Shown piece by piece: positions 59,406 to 64,000 of a DNA stretch of 64,000 bases; within the stretch, counting starts at the first letter, position 1; every line of letters begins with the position of its first letter. The notes under the pieces were generated by a model that was given only the letters and a program-made list of their open reading frames with translations, had not been told where the DNA came from and did not search any database. This DNA is from Emiliania huxleyi CCMP1516. Its lineage: Eukaryota; Haptophyta; Isochrysidales; Noelaerhabdaceae. The position numbers and the translations under genes were made by a program. Location: assembly GCF_000372725.1 (NCBI RefSeq), contig NW_005202113.1:257891-321890 (forward strand), given 5' to 3'.

Positions 59406-61025
59406 ATGCGCGATCCATTGCTCGGCTCGCCAGACGAGAGCAGCCCTCGCAGCTTCGTTGCGCTCTCGTTTGTCGTGGCAGCCTTGGCCGCTCTTAGCAT
59501 CGCAAGCATTGTGATGGGCGAGACGGTGACGGAGCGGCTAGCGCAGACCGCCAAAAACCAGATGGCCGGCGCCACGGAAATGACTTCACAGACGGCCAGT
59601 GCCAAGACGGCCGGCGCGGAGAGTCGAGACGGCTTCTGGTACGGCGTGAGCCTCGGCGGCTGGCTCGTCATCGAGATCAACCCCGCGAGGCGAAGCAGCG
59701 TCTCCTCCCCCGACGTGCGGCCGCAGTGGATGTTCGACGAGGTCGAGGCCGCGTCTGAGCTCGACTTCGTCACGACGCTGCGCTCTTCCCGCGGCGACGC
59801 GTACGCTGTTCGCACGATGCGCAACCACTGGAGCAACTACATTTCGGACGACATGCTCGACGCTGCAGCGGCGCTCGGCGTCGACGCCGTGCGGATTCCC
59901 GTCGGCTACTGGATTGTGGACGCGCCGGTCAACAGCAGGTCCGGCTCCGCCCTCGAGTACGGCTTCTCCCCCGAGGGATTCGTCACCGGCGGGCTCAACT
60001 ACCTCGGCCGCATGCTCGCCCGGCTGCGGGCGCGCTCGATGGTGGCGCTGATCGACGTGCACGCGCTGCCGTGCAACAGCGGCTGCGTGAGCGACGGCAT
60101 CGATTGCGCAAACCCGCTCGCCTTCTCGGCCGACGCGCTCGTCGGCGACATTCCCCGTTGCACGGGCGCGTGTGAGCTGACCGGTGGCGAGCGGGTGTGC
60201 GACGGCCAGGTGTACCACACGCGACGCGGCGGCGGCGGCGGCAGCCGGCGGTGGGTGGACGTCGGCCTGCGGAGCATCGCCTCCCTCGCCGAGTGGGTGG
60301 CGGCGCTTCCCGCGGCGGACGCGGCGGCGGTGGCGGGGCTGCAGCTCGCCAACGAGCCCGCGCTAAACTCGGACGGGCACGACGACGCCGTCAAGGCCTA
60401 CTACCGCGCCGCGGTGACGGCGGCCCGCGCGCACCTTCCGTCGCTGCCGCTCTATCTCTCGTTCATTCCGCCCAACGACGAGGCCGTGCCGGCCTTCGTG
60501 GCGGGGCTGGTGGCGGCCGGCGCGGGGAGGCTCGTCATCGACCAACACTGGTACCTGAACTGGGTGAGCCCGCCCGGCTCCCCGCTCGGGTGGGAGGAGA
60601 TGCACCGGCGGGCGTGCAGCGAGGCGGCGCAGACGTGGCGCCCCTACGTCGCCGCCGGGCTGCCTCTCATCCTCGGCGAGTGGAGCCTCGCGACGAACCA
60701 CGACGAGCACGTGGACATCGCCGACGCGGCGGCCAGGGCGCAGCTGCGGCGCCTCTTCCTCGCGCAGCTCGCCGCCTTCTCCGCCGACGCGGGCGTGCTC
60801 GGCGCCTTCTTCTGGACTCTGCGCATGGGCTCGGGGTGGGACCCGCGCCCCACCGACGCGGCGCCCGACGGCAGCCAGCGCGAGGGCAGCAGCGCGTGGC
60901 GCAGCCGCGACGGCTACCCCTACCGCGTCTGGTCGCTCCTCGAGATGGCCGAGCAGGGCGTCGTGCCGCGACGCGAGGAGGCGATGGCGGCCGCCCGGAC
61001 AGTGTGCCGTGGGGCGGGCGAGTGA
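59406..61025 (+). CDS. GH5 exo-beta-1,3-glucanase-type glycosidase, membrane-anchored
   Basis: 539 residues from MRDPLLGSPDESSPRSF, single exon. Residues 19-42 are one membrane segment (SFVALSFVVAALAALSIASI), giving a type II membrane protein with a lumenal or extracellular catalytic domain. GH5 blocks: FWYGVSLGGWLVIE, MRNHWSNYISDD, LGVDAVRIPVGYWIV, MVALIDVHALPCNSG, LQLANEPALN (acid/base Glu), VIDQHWYLNW and LILGEWSLAT (nucleophile Glu). The GGWLVIE and NHW motifs are those of exo-1,3-beta-glucanases of the fungal Exg type. A cell-wall or storage beta-glucan (chrysolaminarin-like) substrate is inferred. Upstream frame to 59358 is possible. Confidence 0.9.
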   Translation: MRDPLLGSPDESSPRSFVALSFVVAALAALSIASIVMGETVTERLAQTAKNQMAGATEMTSQTASAKTAGAESRDGFWYGVSLGGWLVIEINPARRSSVSSPDVRPQWMFDEVEAASELDFVTTLRSSRGDAYAVRTMRNHWSNYISDDMLDAAAALGVDAVRIPVGYWIVDAPVNSRSGSALEYGFSPEGFVTGGLNYLGRMLARLRARSMVALIDVHALPCNSGCVSDGIDCANPLAFSADALVGDIPRCTGACELTGGERVCDGQVYHTRRGGGGGSRRWVDVGLRSIASLAEWVAALPAADAAAVAGLQLANEPALNSDGHDDAVKAYYRAAVTAARAHLPSLPLYLSFIPPNDEAVPAFVAGLVAAGAGRLVIDQHWYLNWVSPPGSPLGWEEMHRRACSEAAQTWRPYVAAGLPLILGEWSLATNHDEHVDIADAAARAQLRRLFLAQLAAFSADAGVLGAFFWTLRMGSGWDPRPTDAAPDGSQREGSSAWRSRDGYPYRVWSLLEMAEQGVVPRREEAMAAARTVCRGAGE

Positions 61026-61713
61026 GGGTGGCAGACTGGCAGTACCGCGTGCGCCTGATGCGTGGCGGCCAAGAAATAGACCGGTGTCCTTACCTAACCA
61101 ATTGGCATCCTACCAACCATCTTGCACACTCGAGACCGTAGAAAGCTCTACGTCTAGGGGGAGAGTCCGATGCACAGGCTTCTGTGTTTCAGAGTTTGTG
61201 TGTGTGGCTTTTCTGTGCCGCGACGCGCGAGGACGACGCATGACGGCTTCTGGGTTCATCTGTGAGAGTCGTGATTTCTCTCGGTCGGGACTCGGCTTCT
61301 GAGAAAAGCCGGCCGCGCCTTGCTTGTCGTGAGCGAGAGACTCGAAAATTCTTATTCGAGGCACGAGGGAGTTTGTCGGACAGGCGAGTTCCAGGGAGGC
61401 CGTCAAAAAAATCGGCGCTCGTTCCTAACACGGCACGACGGCACCGGGCACGGGACTGACGGCGACGTGGCACTTGTGAGCTCACTCAGGGCGATCGACG
61501 GCGACGGCGGCGGCGAGCAATTGTGAGCTCCGCGCTGCTTGTGAGTGCACGGACACGCGGCGCCCCGCGCATTCACCAGGGCCGGATTATTGTTGGTAAG
61601 TCAGGGTGTCAAGCAATTAGGGCCACGCCAGGACCAGAAACCGGCGTGAATCACGCCTCGCTGGAGACGTTTTACCCCTCCTCAGACACGGCAGAACCAG
61701 ACACCAACCAGCC
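61026..61713. other. intergenic, no gene seen
   Basis: Promoter-side region of the nucleotide-sugar transferase-like gene. No element or coding frame recognised. Confidence 0.4.
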
Positions 61714-62664
61714 ATGGGCGACGTCGCGAACCTCTCGACGGCATTGCTTGAACAGATCTACGGGTCCCATGAGGCAATGCACGCGTTCGGGCGGCTTGTG
61801 GTCTCGCGAGCAATGGGAAAGGCGGGGTCTGGCGTGACGACGATAACGTTGACTGATGCCTCATATGCGCGCGCGTTCCTCAACTTTGTGCACGTCACCA
61901 CGAACGTCTCGGCGACAACCCCCGCAGTCCTTGCGCTCGACGCTGAGACCAAGTGCGCCATGGATCACCTCGGCGTCGCTGTGGTGCGCGTCTGGCGGCC
62001 TGCAGGGTGGGATCGCGACCGCTGGTTTCTGGTCCTGAAGACGCATCCAATCATGATGGCACTCGAGCGCGGCGTGCGCGTGATCTTCTCCGAGATGGAC
62101 TGCTTCTGGCTCCGCGACCCGCTGGACTGGTTGCAAATTCGTGTTGTCAACGAGCCCAAATGCAATGGGTGCAGGGAACCGGCCGACATGCTCGTGGAGC
62201 AGCATAGCTTCGAGCGCTTGGGAGAACCGAACTACGGCTTCTTCATCGTCAACTCGACGATCGAGACCATTCGATGGTGTCGAGGCCTGTTATCATGGGC
62301 GTTGTCTGAGCACTTTGAAAGCAAAATGGACCAAAAGGTGTGGTACTTTGCGCTTGCCGGCGTCAATAACAAGACGGAGGGCGCCGCGTACAGGGCGGGT
62401 GGCATCGCTGAGAGCGCACTGCAGCACCGACTGCGGTTCAACCACATCCCGTATGAGGCCCTTCCCCATTTTGGGCGCTTCAATGGCGGTCCCAAGATTC
62501 GCACTGCCGACATTCATTTCGTTCGGAGCCACGCACCGTTCGCGATTCATATGTGGGGCGATGCAGGACAGCAACGCATCGGAAAGGCAGCGCAGATGGG
62601 ATCGCTCTTCATCGACGACGTGAGTACTGCCGGCGGGTGCAACCATACCTCGAACTACACCTGA
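61714..62664 (+). CDS. nucleotide-diphospho-sugar transferase-like protein (PF03407 type)
   Basis: 316 residues, one exon. It starts MGDVANLSTALLEQIYGSHE with no signal peptide, so an upstream exon may exist. The glycosyltransferase core shows VTTITLTDASYARAFLNFVH, PAVLALDAETKCAMDHLGVA, then ERGVRVIFSEMDCFWLRDPL, in which the acidic pair of the metal-binding DxD-type motif lies at SEMD. NYGFFIVNSTIETIRWCRGL and the HFVRSHAPFAIHMWG block follow, as in this family. Members such as plant RRA/XEG113 transfer pentoses onto cell-wall proteins. The donor and acceptor here are unknown. Less G+C-rich than neighbours. Confidence 0.82.
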   Translation: MGDVANLSTALLEQIYGSHEAMHAFGRLVVSRAMGKAGSGVTTITLTDASYARAFLNFVHVTTNVSATTPAVLALDAETKCAMDHLGVAVVRVWRPAGWDRDRWFLVLKTHPIMMALERGVRVIFSEMDCFWLRDPLDWLQIRVVNEPKCNGCREPADMLVEQHSFERLGEPNYGFFIVNSTIETIRWCRGLLSWALSEHFESKMDQKVWYFALAGVNNKTEGAAYRAGGIAESALQHRLRFNHIPYEALPHFGRFNGGPKIRTADIHFVRSHAPFAIHMWGDAGQQRIGKAAQMGSLFIDDVSTAGGCNHTSNYT

Positions 62665-63582
62665 CGCCATCACCCAGCACCCACCGCGCAGCAACGAGGA
62701 GGCGAGCTCGACCGCGCAACGCATCGCGCGTTGGACGGGAGGAGACGGCGAGGGTGGACCGGAGGGCGAAACGATCTGCTGGGAGGCCCCGGAGCGCCCT
62801 CCTAAGCGAGGAGCCACGCGCCGCGAAGAAGTCGCCATGCACAAGCCCAATCGCCATGCTTGCAGAGAGTTGCGGCGGATGCCCAACCACCGATGTGTCA
62901 CGGCATGTCAATGCAGATCCTCAGCCAGCACGCCATACTAGTGCATGCTTGGTGCATGGCGAGTCCTCTGTCGGCGTGCATCGGGTCGGTGCGTCAGTTT
63001 GTCTCCGCCGCATGTGCTCAGAGTGCGAGGATGCCGCCGAGGATGATCGCGGGCATGAGGATGTACTCGGGCAAGTAGTTGTACTGTATCGCGCGCCTTG
63101 GGAGGGGGGGGGGGGGTGGCGGGGGGCTTTTTTCCGGACGGGACACAAGGTCGAAACAACGTAAAGCCGGATTGTGGATTCGCTGTCCGCGCTGTAGACA
63201 GGAGCCAAGCCGTCGTCTCTCAGCTACGTCTGCTCTGGCGTTGGTTGCGGTCTCGCTGGCTCCTCAGGGCCTCAGCAAGTCTGTCCCCGCTAAGCCCCGT
63301 CCTGAGTGCTTCACCGAAGCTGCCGCCCGTGCCTCTGCCACCTGGCTGAACCGCTACCGCTGCTCGAGAGGTGTCAAGGCTGCGGATCAGGCGCCCGTGG
63401 TGACTCGACAGCGACAGCACAACACCACATTACCTGCTACGGTAGCAAACTCTTGCTCTCTGCTGCGCGCCTGCCACACGGTCCAGCTCGTTCGGAAGGG
63501 GCCGCCACCGCAGGCGATCGCGCATCATCCGCCAAACAGCCAGCATGGAAGCCCGCCACTGCTCACCCGCATTGTTGTAACA
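62665..63582. other. mostly noncoding, possible exon traces
   Basis: Contains a G run at about 63100-63113. On the minus strand 63018-63083 could be a last exon encoding YNYLPEYILMPAIILGGILA followed by L and a stop, preceded by an ACAG acceptor; no partner exon is secure. On the plus strand the fucosyltransferase frame stays open up to about 63140, with a signal-like SALALVAVSLAPQGL at about 63228-63272, so its 5' exon probably lies here. Confidence 0.35.
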
Positions 63583-64000
63583 ATGGAGTATCGGAATGCA
63601 GGCCGACTTGGCAACATGATGTTTTTGTACGCAGCAGGTTTTGGTATGGCTTGCCACAGCGGCGTCAGGCTGATGCTGACAAGCTCAAATCGAAGCCGGT
63701 CTTTCTGTAATGCCTTTCCAGCAGCCCTAGCTTGTGACAGCGCGGCCATGCATAATGACCCCGACATGCGTCAGCCCTGGCACAATATTGAAAATGAGCT
63801 CCTCTCATGGCAGCCGCGTCCGTGGTGGCCGCTCCATCCTGGTCTCAACAGGGTTGGAGGCTATAGGCAGTCCCCGGCATACTGGGAGGGCTGTCATACG
63901 CAATCCCTTCGAGACCAGTTCCGCTTTGCCCCTGCGATACAGGATGCAGCCGCCCAGTTGCTGAGAGCACATGGATTGGTGGTGACATCGATTGATGGCC
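63583..64000 (+). CDS. GT11-type alpha-1,2-fucosyltransferase-like protein, truncated by window edge
   Basis: The frame is open from before 63200 to the last base without a stop; the first in-frame Met is at 63583. It reads MEYRNAGRLGNMMFLYAAGF, matching the GRLGNQMFQYAxG signature at the start of GT11 fucosyltransferase domains, then GMACHSGVRLMLTSSNRSRS, GGYRQSPAYWEG (the GYFQSxxYF-like block), LRDQFRFAPAIQDAAAQLLR. Preceding residues LLTRIVVT supply the first beta strand, so coding certainly starts before 63583. The catalytic HxRRGD region would lie to the right of the window. These Golgi enzymes transfer fucose from GDP-fucose to galactose. Confidence 0.8.
   Translation, partial: MEYRNAGRLGNMMFLYAAGFGMACHSGVRLMLTSSNRSRSFCNAFPAALACDSAAMHNDPDMRQPWHNIENELLSWQPRPWWPLHPGLNRVGGYRQSPAYWEGCHTQSLRDQFRFAPAIQDAAAQLLRAHGLVVTSIDG

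Noticed and set aside
60197-61141. 314-codon plus-strand ORF
   Set aside because: Out-of-frame shadow of the GH5 gene, rich in Arg and Ala.
1-64000. tRNA, rRNA and snRNA genes
   Set aside because: Scanned by eye for T-loop (GTTCGA) contexts and conserved snRNA cores. The GTTCGA hits near 26925 and 55501 lack cloverleaf-forming flanks. A covariance-model search would be decisive.

Overview
The window is nuclear DNA of a eukaryotic microalga, most likely a haptophyte-type alga with a red-derived complex plastid. Three things support this. Genes are very G+C-rich and cut by short introns of about 40-130 bases, many of which fit a GC-AG rather than GT-AG boundary. A parvulin isomerase carries an N-terminus built from repeated ASAFALPA blocks, resembling the ASAFAP plastid-targeting motif. 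The gene content is eukaryotic (TBC RabGAP, PRMT, WRAP73, CWC2, CDK-like kinase). The species cannot be fixed from sequence alone.

Layout. 0-10.8 kb: 3' truncated SGNH hydrolase (-, runs off the left edge), a secreted Cys-rich/PAN-like pentapeptide-repeat protein (+), an unknown ORF (-), an RWD protein (+), a prolyl-4-hydroxylase/TPR protein (+), an unknown beta-domain protein (-) and the plastid parvulin (+). 11.6-14.9 kb: a 5'-truncated retroelement (-) lying against the start of a PH-TBC-EF-hand RabGAP (+, to 18.6 kb). 19-25.6 kb: a frameshifted response-regulator receiver gene (-), a small basic ORF (+), a multispanning TIR-like protein (+), an LRR protein (+) and a secretory-route ribulose-phosphate epimerase (-). 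26-28.5 kb: a nest of repeat fragments. 28.6-40.4 kb: a glycosyltransferase-like protein, WRAP73, a gene fragment, thioredoxin, a histidine phosphatase, a PRMT and a CWC2-like splicing factor. 40.7-47.4 kb: a complete Mutator-like (MULE) transposon. 47.5-64 kb: a secreted unknown protein, a solo retroelement 3' end, a DUF4336-like protein, a CRAL-TRIO protein, two MITEs, an unknown ORF, a CDK-like kinase, a GH5 glucanase, a DxD glycosyltransferase and a GT11-type fucosyltransferase that runs off the right edge.

The genes form no operon or single pathway. They are ordinary housekeeping, secretory and carbohydrate-active genes. The clearest theme is mobile DNA landing in 5' regions: the MULE, an inverted-repeat foldback element, a MITE and a truncated retroelement each sit between a host gene start and its upstream neighbour. 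Intron positions given below were read by eye from reading-frame continuity, family motifs and boundary dinucleotides. They have not been tested against transcripts.
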